The notes: generated by a model not told the origin, from the letters alone. Shown: positions 10,671 to 21,807, numbered from the stretch's first letter. The stretch is DNA of 64,000 nt from Ichthyosporea sp. XGB-2017a (GCA_002811675.1 PDIM01010338.1:15283-79282); one strand, 5' to 3'. Program-made: numbers and translations.

Positions 10671-13588
10671 CTACTCTTCTTCTTCCTCTTCTTCTTCTTC
10701 TTCCTCATTACTATCATCGTCGTCATCGTCATCATCATCGTCGTCATCAACTTCTTCCCCGAGCTCCTTCAATCTCGCCTTATACTTCTTTAGTTCCAAG
10801 TCCTGTTCAGCAAGACACACAAGCAAGTCTTCTTGCTCACTCTCCATGGTTTCAAAGTCCATTTTAAGCTGACCAAATTTGTTTTCAAGCTCTTTCATAT
10901 CACCACTACTCTCAATAGTTTTGGCTGCTGGTTGCACTTTTTCCAGCTCTAATATTTTTGCACGAAGTCCCTCAATTTCAGCAGCAAGTGCATTCTTTTC
11001 GGACGCAGAATTGGTGTTTTCTCCTTTTACCTTTTCAATTTCAAGCGTAAGCTTGTTATTTTCAGCTTTACATTCGTCTAAAGAAGTTTGAAGTGATGTC
11101 TTCTCAACGCCAACCCTCTCTACTTCGCTTCTAAGATTAGCTAGGGCTACCGCATCAGTACCACCAGATGAATTTAATGCCGCTTCCTACAGTAATACAC
11201 AGTCCGTCAATAATTACACCGCAATAAGTAACAAAAAAAAGACAGTTTTTGCATACATACCAATTGCTGAATTTGTGAGTCTTTTGCGCTAGAAATTGAT
11301 TCTAAATGGTTGTTAAGTTCACTATACGAAGTTACAAGTCCTTCACATTCACTGTTTTTCATTTGAAGCTCACTTTTAGCTTGATTTAACTCAAATTCTT
11401 TTGCTGCTAGCTGTTGATTTGCAGCATTCAAAGACAACTTTACGGATTCCAATTCCTTAATAATTTCCTCACTAGCATCACCGGTATTGGTACCGTTCAT
11501 CTGCGAGTCATTCTGATGCACCCCAGCAGCTAACTGTGCCCTCAGAGCCCTTAGTTCTTCATCTTGGGTGCGGATTAATTCTTTATAGGATGTGACAACG
11601 GAATCATGATACTCAACGCTTGTGTTATTGGCTGAAGGGGACTTTTGAAGAGGCCCGCCCTGCACAGACATGAAGCTCGAGTTAACAGTCTGTTGTTGTC
11701 CGGGATTTTTCACAGATTCGACTGCCTTTTTAGCAAAAAGGGCATACTGGGGATCAAAAAATATACTATTTGCATCTGTTATCACAGAATCCCTTGACCT
11801 CAGAGCAGAACTAAAAGCAGATGACATGACAAATGAGTCCAGCTTTTCCGCAAACCTGTCCTGGCCAAGTCTATGTGAAATTATGTGTGCTATTGCAGTC
11901 CCATTAAATTCAGTTCCCTCCTCAACCTCATTGAAGCAAGCGCAAATACCCAACAAAAAAGCCCCCAGGCTCTGGGTCGACACCGCGTCACTAGAATGAT
12001 GTTCTACTTGTTCAACCAAGTATGGCACACATGACGGAATTTGCACAAACGTCTTTACCGCAAAAGGGCATTCATACAGCCACATCGATAAGAGTATATA
12101 AAGTCCCACCTTAGTCCGTAAGTTTTGCGAGTTCGTTGACATTAATGCTTGCATACATTGTTGAATAAGACTAACTGGTTGCTCCCCCAGTCGAAGAACC
12201 ATTTGAACTTTCAACCCCGCCTCTTTAGCCGCAACATTCCCTTCAAAAAGTTTACTCATTGCAATGGCAGCAAACCAATTCGAAAGTGGATCATTAATAC
12301 CAAACAAGGATCCTAAAAGTAACGAGCCCACAGAGTATGGATCGTCTGTTCCATCATTTGCTCTTGAAAGAGTTGAAACCATGAAATTCTGCGCCTCCTC
12401 ATTTTTGTACAAATAAGATTCGAAGCAGTATAGTGCAGCAAAACGATGTTCAAAATTTCTCCTAGCGTCTATAACGTAGAGTAATAGGCAAATTATAGCA
12501 GGGTGAGACTGGGTGTTGTCCATGACAGCAACATTAGACATGAGGAAATCTTGATTTGCTTTCAAACCTCGCACTAGCTCGGCTAGTGTATTCAAAGCTT
12601 GAGTTTTCACTTGAGGTGGTGACATGTCAGCCAATCCCAAATCAATAACACGCTTTACAATCTGATTTTGGCACATAATGTTCTGATTAACATTTGTAGA
12701 TGGGTTGTTGGAAGACACAAGAAGTCGTACTAGCTCCAACATAAGTAAGACGTTCGTAACCTTTTGGTCAGACCATCCTGCCCCGCCACTTAGCTCAAGA
12801 TCAAAAAATGCGGCGAGTCGTGGAATACAGCTCGTTTCCCGAAAATAATTCTGATTAGACACGTTATTCCTTAGCAGATTATGCATCATATGTAAACAAT
12901 CCTGCACAATGATTCCCCCTTCACTATATCCTTCCTCTGAGATTATATCGATAAGTCGCTCGAACGCATTCTCAAAAGTTACAATCTTTTGGATTGAGGG
13001 GTTGGAAGAGGTAAGCTGAATAAGCAATAGAAGTCCCTCGTTACGAATGATCTCTCGATTGTCTGACAACAGATCCATCAACCTGACAACCCCCATTGGA
13101 CTTGCCAAAATGCAATCTTGCAACTTCTGCGATCTATTTGTAAGTAGCAAGGTTAAGAGCTGGATGGAATGGAATCTCACGTAAAAATCAACCTCTTCCA
13201 GCAGGTTCAACAACAGGGAAACGTTCTCATGAGATTTCACAAAAATTTCTGTAAATTGCACACCTAATTCCGTTTCCGCAGGCTGCTTTCCATCTTCTAC
13301 ACCTTCCACAGTCATTAAGTTAATCAAAGTTTCAATGGCATATCGAACAATTTCCACATCCGACGTGTCGTTTTGAAGTACGTCCACGATATGAGACATT
13401 CCTCGGGTCCCCACTTCAAGCTGGTATTCTTTTGACAATGCCCGAAGCGCCCTTACAGCATCTCTTCTATCTTCCAGAAGAGTTGCAGACTGTAATCGAT
13501 CGACGAGCCTCTCAACAGTATCTGCGCCACTCTGCTCCTCCTGCTGCTGGCCCATCACAGCAGTGAAGCCTTGCTTGAAATAATCCAT
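10671..13588 (-). CDS. USO1: General vesicular transport factor p115/Uso1, two exons
   Basis: Exons 13588-11261 and 11186-10671 (74-bp intron, GTATGT donor) give 947 residues, matching the ~960 of p115. It is a Golgi tethering factor that captures COPI/COPII vesicles with Rab1 and golgins. The N-terminal ~620 residues form the armadillo-like globular head (MDYFKQGFTAVMGQQ at the start; repeated blocks such as TLINLM, LLNLLEEVDFYVRFHSIQLL, NEGLLLLIQLT). A coiled coil follows (SYKELIRTQDEELRALRAQL onwards). The last exon ends with SEQEDLLVCLAEQDLELKKY, the conserved p115 tail, then a pure Asp/Glu run. The ATG was set at MDYFKQG, which matches family N-termini; the open frame upstream of it is hydrophobic, low-complexity and not conserved. 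The acidic tail is encoded by GAT and GAA microsatellites (about 10674-10745). Confidence 0.93.
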
Positions 13589-14251
13589 ATTCTTCTCAAC
13601 AACTCTTTCTTTCTTCTTCTCAAAAAGCAAAATAACAGAACCAAACGCAAACCATAAACGAATCAAAATATCACCAAGAGTGCAATAATCCCACCAATCC
13701 CACCAAAACCAGACCAAAAAAAAAATAATAATATAAAAAAAAGAAACGAAAAAGACAACAAAACAACGGAATAATAAAAAGGTGGGTGAGAAAGACCAAC
13801 GAGGCACGAGCAGCAGCTTGACGATTTTTTGGAGGGGGAGGGAGCAGCCAGCAGGGCATGATCAGGCGCAGCTGTTTCGGGTTTTTTTTGGTTTTTGTGG
13901 TTCATAATAAAACCCCTAATAACTACTGAGCACCTTATAGCTTGGTGAATGGTGGCGCTCAGCTAGTGGCCCGTTTATTTTGGGTGGGAGCCATTTCAGC
14001 CAGGATCAAAAAATAAAGAGAAAATAATGGTTGAGCGCTTCGAAAGGTTTTGTTGTGTTTCAAAGCACTTTTTATTTTGGTTCGCGAACTTATTTATTTT
14101 GTGTTACCTGTTTTTTAACTGTTGATTAGTCCTATTGACACTTAAAGAAAGGGAAGAGGAAAGAAAAAAAACTCTATGTGCCCAATTAGGCTGGGGAATT
14201 AAATAGTCATCTATCGAATCAGTTGTTTTAGTGTTCATTTTAAGAAAAGCA
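13589..14251. other. Divergent promoter region between p115 and MAP65/PRC1 genes
   Basis: No gene seen. A/T-rich tracts (about 13715-13760) and a G-rich stretch near 13830-13850 are present. In-frame sequence upstream of the p115 ATG codes only low-complexity hydrophobic residues and is taken as 5' UTR. Both promoters should lie here. Confidence 0.5.
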
Positions 14252-15994
14252 ATGCCGGTTGTGGTCGAAGAAGGGCCCGAGTACGAAAGTGCAGCAAAGG
14301 CTGTTCGGCTGGTAAAAGCCCTCGAAGAGGTTTGGAAAAAGATAGGCAAGTGCGAAAGTGAAGTCAAGGGACCAATGGTGCCCATTTGTGACATGATTGA
14401 GAGCGTGTTGATTATCGAAAAGGAAAATTTGGACTCGCGAGAGGAAAAGATTGATTCTTTGAAGAGCGGATTGAGGCGTTTGTTTGCACAGCTTGGTGAA
14501 GATTTTGACCTGTATTGGGAAAAAGTTGAGGGACTTTCATGTGTTCGTAAAGAAGATACTTTGAGGGCCGATATGCCGTTGTATGAAGATAAAATTACCT
14601 TTTTGGCCCAGAAAATAATGCAGGCGAAGGAGAAAATCAAAAAAATGAAAATACAGTTGGGGAATCGGAATGATACGAATGACAGAAGCTGCGAAAAAGA
14701 ATGCTTGAAAGATGTTTTAGATTTTTATGAAAACATTTCGTCGAACTTGTATGACAAAGTAGAGGAACTGAATGCCAAAATTGTGACTATTGTAGCAGAT
14801 ATTGCTCAAATGAGGCAAGTGCTGGGCTTGGGAAGTGACGATATGTCTTTAGTTTATTCTGTCGATGAGGATAAAGATGAAGTCAGGCTGTTTTGGTTTG
14901 GAAAGTCGCTGAAGTTCGATGGTTCAGAACCTGAAGCAGACATTGTTGATTTTGCGAGAGATAACGGTCTATGCCTACAGACCTTATTTGACTGCTTGGT
15001 TGATAACAAGACCCTTTTAGAAGATAAATATGCGTCTGAGAAAAAAAATATTGAGAATATGCTAGCGAAGCTGAAATCAATAATTGAAAGCCTTGGGCTT
15101 TCAGCAGATGAAGAATGGGTGCTTAAGGACTCTGATTTTTATTTGGGAAATAATGAAGAAAAGGAAGCACTTCAAAACAAACTGGTAATTGCTGAATCCA
15201 TTGTCCAAGAAAAGTTTAAAGAAGAGGTAGACGCCTTGCTCCAAAGATTAAAGGTGTTATGGGGCCAAACGCAGACGCCAGAGGAGCGACAGCAAGAGTT
15301 TCTTGACGGAATTGATGTTTATTCTCTTGGGGGCATCTCTGCAATGAAAGCAGAAGTGGGTGAACTTGAACTTATCGCTGAGGATTGTGAGAAGATCTTA
15401 AAGTTAATTGACAAGAGATGTGGCATAATTTCGGAGATGTGTGAATTCGAAGTCAAAGCGTCGGACCCAAAGCGCCTGTTTGCTAGCTCTATTCAGCTTT
15501 TGAAAGAAGAAAAGTTTCGAAGAACCGCTTACCCTTCTTTGGTTAAACAGGAAAAGAAGCTTATTGCAGCTCTCCAGGAATACGAACAGAAACACGGAAA
15601 GCATTTTCTAATCCACGGAGAAGTGTATATTAATACAATTAATCGTGAGATTTCCCACAGATGTCTTGATGCTGAGGTGTTTGGTATAGCGTATAACAAG
15701 ACATCAGCCGATACGACACCGACGCCAAATTCACCACATGTGGTTTTAAAGGAAAATTGTAGCCCTTCCCAAATCGGTACAGGTTCTGTACACAGGTTAG
15801 GAAGCTCTGAAAGGAAACCGCTTGGGGAACATGCGAAATGGAATTCCTCCCCGAAAGCGGATAGTGCTCACAACAGTAAGACAAAGAAGAAACTGACGTA
15901 TTCCAAAGCGCTACCATCAGCCGCTCCTAAAAGTACAGAAGGCAAGACCGACATCACAACCTCATCGCTGGCGACTCCACCAGCTGTTGATTGA
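14252..15994 (+). CDS. MAP65/PRC1/Ase1-family antiparallel microtubule bundler
   Basis: Single exon, 580 residues, starting at the ATG of MPVVVEEGPEYES. This family crosslinks antiparallel microtubules in the spindle midzone and is needed for cytokinesis. The N-terminal two thirds are helical (LVKALEEVWKKIGKCESEV, then heptad-rich stretches). The spectrin-like microtubule-binding region carries the family signature VDALLQRLKVLWGQTQTPEE, and further on KKLIAALQEYEQKHGKHFLI, where family members have a similar L..YE...G..F pattern. The C-terminal ~100 residues are Ser/Thr/Pro/Lys-rich and probably disordered and Cdk-regulated (several S/T-P sites such as TPTPNSP). It lies on the same strand as the acyl-CoA synthetases that follow. 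Confidence 0.88.
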   Translation: MPVVVEEGPEYESAAKAVRLVKALEEVWKKIGKCESEVKGPMVPICDMIESVLIIEKENLDSREEKIDSLKSGLRRLFAQLGEDFDLYWEKVEGLSCVRKEDTLRADMPLYEDKITFLAQKIMQAKEKIKKMKIQLGNRNDTNDRSCEKECLKDVLDFYENISSNLYDKVEELNAKIVTIVADIAQMRQVLGLGSDDMSLVYSVDEDKDEVRLFWFGKSLKFDGSEPEADIVDFARDNGLCLQTLFDCLVDNKTLLEDKYASEKKNIENMLAKLKSIIESLGLSADEEWVLKDSDFYLGNNEEKEALQNKLVIAESIVQEKFKEEVDALLQRLKVLWGQTQTPEERQQEFLDGIDVYSLGGISAMKAEVGELELIAEDCEKILKLIDKRCGIISEMCEFEVKASDPKRLFASSIQLLKEEKFRRTAYPSLVKQEKKLIAALQEYEQKHGKHFLIHGEVYINTINREISHRCLDAEVFGIAYNKTSADTTPTPNSPHVVLKENCSPSQIGTGSVHRLGSSERKPLGEHAKWNSSPKADSAHNSKTKKKLTYSKALPSAAPKSTEGKTDITTSSLATPPAVD

Positions 15995-16419
15995 GCAAAG
16001 CTGGTGATATCCATTCCACTGTTTTAATACAATATTCTGATAATAAAACTAAGTAAGACCTTTGTGTCATCTGTAAAAAAGACCATGTTTTACAAAAGGG
16101 AATACAGCTCTGTGTTCGACCCCCAAGGACATCACCTTTACTAAAAGTATTCTAAAAATCGCGGAGCAAGGAGGGCCATTCTTCTAAAAATAGTAGAGAA
16201 CTCCGAGGGGAACTCTTATTACTGTAGCTTGATCATGTTTGGTTTATTTCTTCTCATGGGGCCCTGCCTCATGACTTCTTTTTATATTTTATTTCTTATT
16301 TCACCGTATAGTTAAAGTTGGAAGTTGGAACTGGGGGGATTCAGTGCGGCGTCGGGCATGGAAGACGATCTGTTTATGAATGATAGCAGCATTAGATTAC
16401 TTTGGAAATTTATCTAAAC
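15995..16419. other. Intergenic region before the SLC27-like gene
   Basis: No gene recognised. It holds the 3' UTR of the MAP65 gene (AATAAAAC near 16043) and the leader of the next gene. An upstream ATG at 16358 opens a short frame of 19 codons that stops at 16415-16417, just before the main ATG; it could act as an upstream ORF if transcribed. Confidence 0.45.
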
Positions 16420-18420
16420 ATGACTAAGGGGCCAAAGAGGGGAAGCGTGAGTGAAGTGGAGACTTCCCACTTACCTGACGAGATGCGCATGCTGACAGCG
16501 GAGGTGTTGAGGATTTTATTAAGCGCTTTGACGAATCCAATCACTACCCTATGGACTATTTTACTTACTCTTTTCAAAGTTGCCATAGCACCTGTCCGCA
16601 ATTTTGGTCAGATAATTACGTTTATGTTAGCGAAAATGGAAGTAATGAGGCTTGGACAGAATCATACCGCAGTGAATCTGTTTTATAACCGCCTGAGAAA
16701 AACACCCAATAAGGAAGCGCTTGTGTTTGAAGATAAGATTTTTACCTTCCAGGACATGGAAGATCATTCGAACAGAATAGCTCATTGGGCAAAAAGCCTT
16801 GGTCTTAAAAAAGGGGATGTAGTGGCTATTTATATGGAAAACTGCCCCGAGTTTGTTTTTACGTGGCTTGGACTTGCCAAGATGGGAATCACTGCTGCCC
16901 TGATTAATAGAAATTTAATTGGAACTCCTCTTGAGCATTGCATTAAGATCTCAACTTGTAAAGTCATTATATCCGATGAAAAAGGCCTGGAAAGTTTGAG
17001 CCAAATTATGAGCAAGATGGTTAAAGGAAAGGACCTTACAGTAAAGAAAGCTTTCTTTTATTCCTCTAGCGGAAAGGTTAGTGAAACAATTAGCATGGCT
17101 GGGGGGGCGAAGGTATTAAATATGGAGCAGGTGTTAAGCACCCAGTCGAAAGAACGTCCTGATCTGAAATTCCTTCCTTCCGGAAGCGATACTTTGTTTT
17201 ACATTTATACTAGTGGAACAACGGGACTTCCCAAAGCGAGTATATTTTTGCATTTTCGGCTAATGTTTTTGTCTGTTATGGGACATTGGTTAATTGGCAT
17301 TCGTGAAAGTGATCGAGTTTATGTTACGCTTCCCTTGTACCATGCTTCCGCGACGACATTGGGTGTAGGTATTTCGTTTAAAACAGGGACAACTGTTGTT
17401 CTTGCAAAGAAATTCTCTGTGAGAAACTATTGGAATGATTGTAGAAAGTACAACGCAACTGTTATACTTTACATCGGAGAGATGTGCAGGTACCTTCTTG
17501 GCTCTCCTGAGCAACAAAATGATTGTGTAAATAACATCAGATTAGCTTGTGGAAATGGATTGAGACCGGATGTATGGGGCCCCTTTGTCAAGCGATTTAA
17601 TATAGGTTCTGTTGCTGAATTTTATGGATCCACAGAAGGCAATGTGGGAATGGGAAATGTGATGAACAAAGTTGGGGCCGTTGGGTTTATGACTCCTTTA
17701 TTAGCGCCTTTCTACCCCGTGAAATTGTTGAAATATGATAATGAAACTGGTCAACTTGTTAGAGATCCCAAGACAGGGTTTTGTATTCCTTGTTCTGATA
17801 ATGAGCCTGGTGAAATGGTGAACTTAATTAACGTTGAAAAAGATCCAATGTTGCGTTTTGATGGGTATTTAAACAATGAAGGTGCTTCTTCTAGTAAGAT
17901 TGCGTTTGATGTATTTGCCAAGGGTGACAAGTATTTTCGAACGGGGGATCTTCTCCAACGGGACTTTGAAGGATTTTACTTCTTTGTGGATAGAATCGGA
18001 GATACATTCCGCTGGAAAGGTGAAAATGTCTCAACAAATGAGGTTGCCGAAATTATGAACTCATGTCCTGAAGTGCTGGAAGCAAATGTATATGGTGTTA
18101 CAGTACCGAAAAATGAAGGGCGTGCGGGAATGGCTGCTTTGGTGATGAAAGAGGTTCACGTATTTAATCCCATCCGCCTGTACAAGACGGTGAGTGAAAA
18201 CCTGCCGAAATACGCCCAGCCCATATTCGTACGATTGCTACAGAAAATGGCCACTACCTCTACCTTCAAATACTCCAAAGTTGATTTACGAAAAGAAGGA
18301 TATGATAGAAAACTATGTGGTGATGATCCTCTGTATGTCATAGACCATATTCGAGGAACATATGCACCCTTTACAGATGAATACATGGAGGAGGTCAGCA
18401 AAGGGAATGCGAGACTCTAA
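16420..18420 (+). CDS. Very-long-chain acyl-CoA synthetase / fatty acid transport protein (SLC27/FATP/Fat1 family)
   Basis: Single exon, 666 residues from the ATG of MTKGPKRGSVSEVE. It activates long or very long fatty acids to CoA thioesters with ATP and is expected on the ER or peroxisome membrane. The N-terminus has a hydrophobic segment (RILLSALTNPITTLWTILLT) typical of FATP proteins. AMP-binding motif I is FYIYTSGTTGLPKAS (about residues 257-271). VAEFYGSTEGNVG matches the FATP-specific YGSTEGN block. YFRTGDLL and DRIGDTFRWKGENVSTNEVAE are the downstream adenylation and FATP motifs. It ends with YAPFTDEYMEEVSKGNARL. A second acyl-CoA synthetase follows 290 bp downstream on the same strand. 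Substrate chain length cannot be read from the sequence. Confidence 0.93.
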   Translation: MTKGPKRGSVSEVETSHLPDEMRMLTAEVLRILLSALTNPITTLWTILLTLFKVAIAPVRNFGQIITFMLAKMEVMRLGQNHTAVNLFYNRLRKTPNKEALVFEDKIFTFQDMEDHSNRIAHWAKSLGLKKGDVVAIYMENCPEFVFTWLGLAKMGITAALINRNLIGTPLEHCIKISTCKVIISDEKGLESLSQIMSKMVKGKDLTVKKAFFYSSSGKVSETISMAGGAKVLNMEQVLSTQSKERPDLKFLPSGSDTLFYIYTSGTTGLPKASIFLHFRLMFLSVMGHWLIGIRESDRVYVTLPLYHASATTLGVGISFKTGTTVVLAKKFSVRNYWNDCRKYNATVILYIGEMCRYLLGSPEQQNDCVNNIRLACGNGLRPDVWGPFVKRFNIGSVAEFYGSTEGNVGMGNVMNKVGAVGFMTPLLAPFYPVKLLKYDNETGQLVRDPKTGFCIPCSDNEPGEMVNLINVEKDPMLRFDGYLNNEGASSSKIAFDVFAKGDKYFRTGDLLQRDFEGFYFFVDRIGDTFRWKGENVSTNEVAEIMNSCPEVLEANVYGVTVPKNEGRAGMAALVMKEVHVFNPIRLYKTVSENLPKYAQPIFVRLLQKMATTSTFKYSKVDLRKEGYDRKLCGDDPLYVIDHIRGTYAPFTDEYMEEVSKGNARL

Positions 18421-18710
18421 ACAAGAGAACCGGTAGCGAATAACCCAAAGTCGAGCCAAAAGTATGTAATAAAAAATGCAAGAGGTGCCGTGCACAGCTG
18501 ATCGGATCGTTTTCCTCTGCCTCCTTCTTTTCCACCACCGTCCACCAAGCTGCTTGCCGCGCCAGGCTCAAGGCCGAATTTAGGTGGACAGCGACCACCA
18601 GTATACTTTTTATTTTTTATTTTTTTATTCTTCCTTTTTGCTGTGTCTTTGTGGTGAAATTTATCTTGGAGATTTATGCAGTGGTAGAGGTGCTCGTTAG
18701 AGATTCCAGA

Positions 18711-20513
18711 ATGATGAGGGTTCAGTGGCAATCTATTGCTGCGTTTGGTAGCACTTGTTTGAAAGGGCGTAATTTGTCCACAGGCTCAGGTTGTGTGTGG
18801 GCCTTTAAAAGGGGAACTTTGGTAAGGGGTTATCACGGAGGTGCTGTGGGTTTTCCTGTTCTGAGAGATACATTTTCTAATGATCCATCAAGTCCAGCCA
18901 TTATTGATGTTCATGGTGCACACACTTATGAAGACCTATTCAAAGACTCTGCTGTTCTTTCCAAAACCTTGTTGGAAAGCGCAGGTGTAACTCCAGGAGC
19001 AAGTCATTTAAATCAGTTTGGGGACTTGAAAGAGGCAAATGTGGCTTACTTGTGTCCACGTGATTATTCCTATACTGTTGCCAAGTATGCGATTTGGTCT
19101 GCGGGAGGGACATGTGTTCCTCTGTGCACTGACCATCCAGCCCACGAGCTTGAATATTATATAGAAGATGCAAAAGTAAAGACCATTGTTGTGCATTCCA
19201 ATTTTTCGCATATGGTTCAACTGTTAGTGGATAAGCATAAGCTGAATATGGTGATTATTGATCACTTTAATATCCTTAAATGGAGAGAAGACCAAAAGGC
19301 TAGCGAAATTAAATACGAAAGTGCACTCCCAAAAGCCGAACCAGAGCTGGAAAAGCGAAGGGCGTTAATCATCTACACCAGCGGAACCACTGGTGCGCCC
19401 AAGGGTGTGGTTTCACCTCACAGCTGTTTGATAGCACAGATTAATGATATGAAAAAGGCTTGGAAATGGTCAAATAGGGACCATATTTTGCATGTTCTTC
19501 CTCTCCACCATGTTCACGGTGTTGTAAATGCTTTGTTGACCCCTTTGTGCAGCGGTGCCAAATGCGAAATGTTGCTCAAATTTAATCCAAAGACCGTTTG
19601 GGACATTATGCTGAAAGGATCGCCTTCCATTAGTAGCACGCCTAACATATTTATGGCAGTTCCCACCATATATACTTTTTTGATTGACTACTATGAGAAA
19701 AACAAGGATAAGCTTGACGCTAAATGCGATTATGAAGAAGGGATACAGTACTGTATGAAGTCAAACCTAAGGCTGATGGTGTGTGGGTCTGCGGCTTTGC
19801 CAGTTTCAGTAATGCGGGCCTGGGAAGAAATCACAGGGTGTGTTTTACTTGAACGTTATGGTATGACAGAGACTTGTATGATTTTGGGGAATCCATATGA
19901 GGGGCCCCGCATCCCGGGGTCCGTTGGCATTCCTTTTGACAGTGTCGAGGTCAGGATATGTGATGTTGAAACTGGAGCGGAGATTCCTTTTACTGGAGAA
20001 CTTGGTGAGCATATTAGCGGAGAGTTGCAAGCTTCAGGGCCTACGATATTCAAAGAATATCTTGATAAACCAGAAGCTACAGCAAAAGAATTTGTTATAG
20101 AGAATGGTAAAAGGTGGTTTAGAACAGGGGACATTGCTTGCAGGATTAGTAGCGAAGGATCAGCCAATGAACCTTTTTATTTCAAAATTCTCGGGAGAAA
20201 AAGTGTTGACATCATTAAGTCGGGTGGATACAAAATTTCGTCACTTGATGTGGAGCGCCACCTTCTTGAGCATCCTGACATCGAAGAGGTAGCGGTAGTG
20301 GGGCTTCCAGATGACAAGTTCGGGCAGAAAGTCGCGAGTGTCATCAAACTAAAGCCAGGAGCAAAGTCTTTTACCTTGGAAGATTTGACTGAGTGGGGGA
20401 AGCCCATTATGGCAAAGTATAAGATACCTTCAGAAATACGAATTCTGCACAAAATACCCCGAAATGCCATGGGCAAAGTCAATAAAAAGGAGCTAGTAAA
20501 GGTGTGTTTTTAA
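18711..20513 (+). CDS. ACSF3-like malonyl-CoA synthetase, probably mitochondrial
   Basis: 600 residues, single exon. The ATG at 18711 (MMRVQWQSIAAFG) is the first in a long open frame; the following ~40 residues lack acidic residues, contain Arg, Ser and Gly, and fit a mitochondrial presequence. ACSF3 makes malonyl-CoA (or methylmalonyl-CoA) from the free acid in the matrix, feeding mitochondrial fatty acid synthesis. Motifs: ALIIYTSGTTGAPKGVVSPH (P-loop), HVLPLHHVHGVVNALL (near-identical to the ACSF3 block I recall), LERYGMTETCMILGNP, GSVGIPFDSVEVRI, RWFRTGDIA, KILGRKSVDIIKSGGYKISS and the catalytic C-terminal Lys in PRNAMGKVNKKEL. An AATAAA overlaps the stop, and the convergent hydrolase gene ends 31 bp away. 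The ACSF3 assignment rests on the PLHHVHGV and YGMTE context. Confidence 0.9.
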   Translation: MMRVQWQSIAAFGSTCLKGRNLSTGSGCVWAFKRGTLVRGYHGGAVGFPVLRDTFSNDPSSPAIIDVHGAHTYEDLFKDSAVLSKTLLESAGVTPGASHLNQFGDLKEANVAYLCPRDYSYTVAKYAIWSAGGTCVPLCTDHPAHELEYYIEDAKVKTIVVHSNFSHMVQLLVDKHKLNMVIIDHFNILKWREDQKASEIKYESALPKAEPELEKRRALIIYTSGTTGAPKGVVSPHSCLIAQINDMKKAWKWSNRDHILHVLPLHHVHGVVNALLTPLCSGAKCEMLLKFNPKTVWDIMLKGSPSISSTPNIFMAVPTIYTFLIDYYEKNKDKLDAKCDYEEGIQYCMKSNLRLMVCGSAALPVSVMRAWEEITGCVLLERYGMTETCMILGNPYEGPRIPGSVGIPFDSVEVRICDVETGAEIPFTGELGEHISGELQASGPTIFKEYLDKPEATAKEFVIENGKRWFRTGDIACRISSEGSANEPFYFKILGRKSVDIIKSGGYKISSLDVERHLLEHPDIEEVAVVGLPDDKFGQKVASVIKLKPGAKSFTLEDLTEWGKPIMAKYKIPSEIRILHKIPRNAMGKVNKKELVKVCF

Positions 20514-20544
20514 ATAAAATGGATACACTCCAAAAAGGTGCCAT

Positions 20545-21807
20545 TCAGACATCTCTAATTTCTTGTAGTTTAAGGCTTTCCCCAATCCCATCGCCGCATA
20601 ATTGACGAAGCTCCTGCGGAGATAAGATCATATGCAGACCCACATCGACATCGGGGGGAGTATTTGGCGTATCATGCACTACTATATCCTTCATGCTTCC
20701 CGAGCTAGCAATTCGACAAACAGTGCTATTCTTACTACCATTCACATCAAAGAAGAACCCGTCTTGAACAGGGGCAGAAGAACAAAACAACAAAAAGTTA
20801 AAAATAACACTATAATACCCTGGACATTGCCATGTCAAATTGTGTGTACCATTAGGAAAGCGATGGAGAATCTTTCTTTGAGAAGAACACAACTCTGATA
20901 GCTTTGTCATCATGGATGGAGGTACGAGCGTGTCTGCAGCCCCCGACAGAAAAAGTACAGGTAAATCAGGATTAAGATTCTTAATTTTTGAAGAGCTATC
21001 ATAGATGTTTCGATAAAAAAGAGTAGGAACATATTTAAAGTATGGTGACACCAACAATGACATATCTGGAATGGAAGTAAAAGTATTTTCTACAATCACG
21101 CCAAATATTGGCGAAGGACTAACGCTTTTCATTCTATAAGCCAAATCAATGGCAACGGCAGCCCCCAAGCTTATACCCATTACAATAATCCTACTTCCGT
21201 CAATATCTTCCCGAGAATTCAGATATTCCAATGACCCTTGTGCATCGTCACACAAACCTTCTTCAGTCGGATAACCTTCTGACTTCCCAAACCCTCTGTA
21301 TTCCTGCATGAATACGTTACACCCACAGAAAGACATTAGCGCCTTGGCTTCCACAAGCCTATGCCCAATATTTCCGGCATTCCCATGAAAATAGAGAATC
21401 GTGGGGCAGTGACTCGAGTATAAAACACCATTACTTCGTGGCTGAGGAGATCCAAGAGATACGTCTGATGCGTTAAGATTAGGAGAGCCAGGACCAGGAT
21501 GTTTCATGAAGAACGCGTGGATTTTGGTCTCATCCCTCGCTGTAAGGACTACATCCTCATAGTCCAGATTCAAAAAATTGGGTGTCTTTATACTTGTTCG
21601 TGAATCCGCAGGCATTCTCGGATAGTACACTATATCCCCCTGATATACAAATACTGCAGATCCAATTCCAATAGCAGTCAGGAGAAGTACATTCAACACC
21701 CCAATTGAATAGACAACCACTCCCATCATAACTAGGACAGCTGCAAGCACAGTTAGCAGCATCACACGGCTTCCCTTTGGGGGCCCGTCATTAGCTCCCC
21801 TCGACAT
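20545..21807 (-). CDS. Alpha/beta hydrolase of the ABHD13/Bem46 family, membrane-anchored
   Basis: 420 residues in one exon, starting at ATG 21807 (MSRGANDGPPKG). Two adjacent hydrophobic segments (about residues 15-55) should anchor it in a membrane. The fold then shows TILYFHGNAGNIGHR (oxyanion region), FMQEYRGFGKSEGYPTEEG, nucleophile elbow VMGISLGAAVAIDLA (Ser of GISLG), FVSP-like membrane-proximal sequence, LFLSGAADTLVPP (catalytic Asp) and FPNGTHNLTW (catalytic His). Order and spacing match ABHD13/Bem46 proteins, which are longer here by a C-terminal ~90 residues without recognised domain. The substrate is unknown; family members have been linked to depalmitoylation and to membrane lipid turnover, which is not visible here. 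Confidence 0.87.
   Translation of the reverse strand: MSRGANDGPPKGSRVMLLTVLAAVLVMMGVVVYSIGVLNVLLLTAIGIGSAVFVYQGDIVYYPRMPADSRTSIKTPNFLNLDYEDVVLTARDETKIHAFFMKHPGPGSPNLNASDVSLGSPQPRSNGVLYSSHCPTILYFHGNAGNIGHRLVEAKALMSFCGCNVFMQEYRGFGKSEGYPTEEGLCDDAQGSLEYLNSREDIDGSRIIVMGISLGAAVAIDLAYRMKSVSPSPIFGVIVENTFTSIPDMSLLVSPYFKYVPTLFYRNIYDSSSKIKNLNPDLPVLFLSGAADTLVPPSMMTKLSELCSSQRKILHRFPNGTHNLTWQCPGYYSVIFNFLLFCSSAPVQDGFFFDVNGSKNSTVCRIASSGSMKDIVVHDTPNTPPDVDVGLHMILSPQELRQLCGDGIGESLKLQEIRDV

Noticed and set aside
13589-13807. N-terminal extension of p115 with hydrophobic residues
   Set aside because: It precedes the conserved MDYFKQG start and is low complexity, so it is more likely 5' UTR than a signal sequence.
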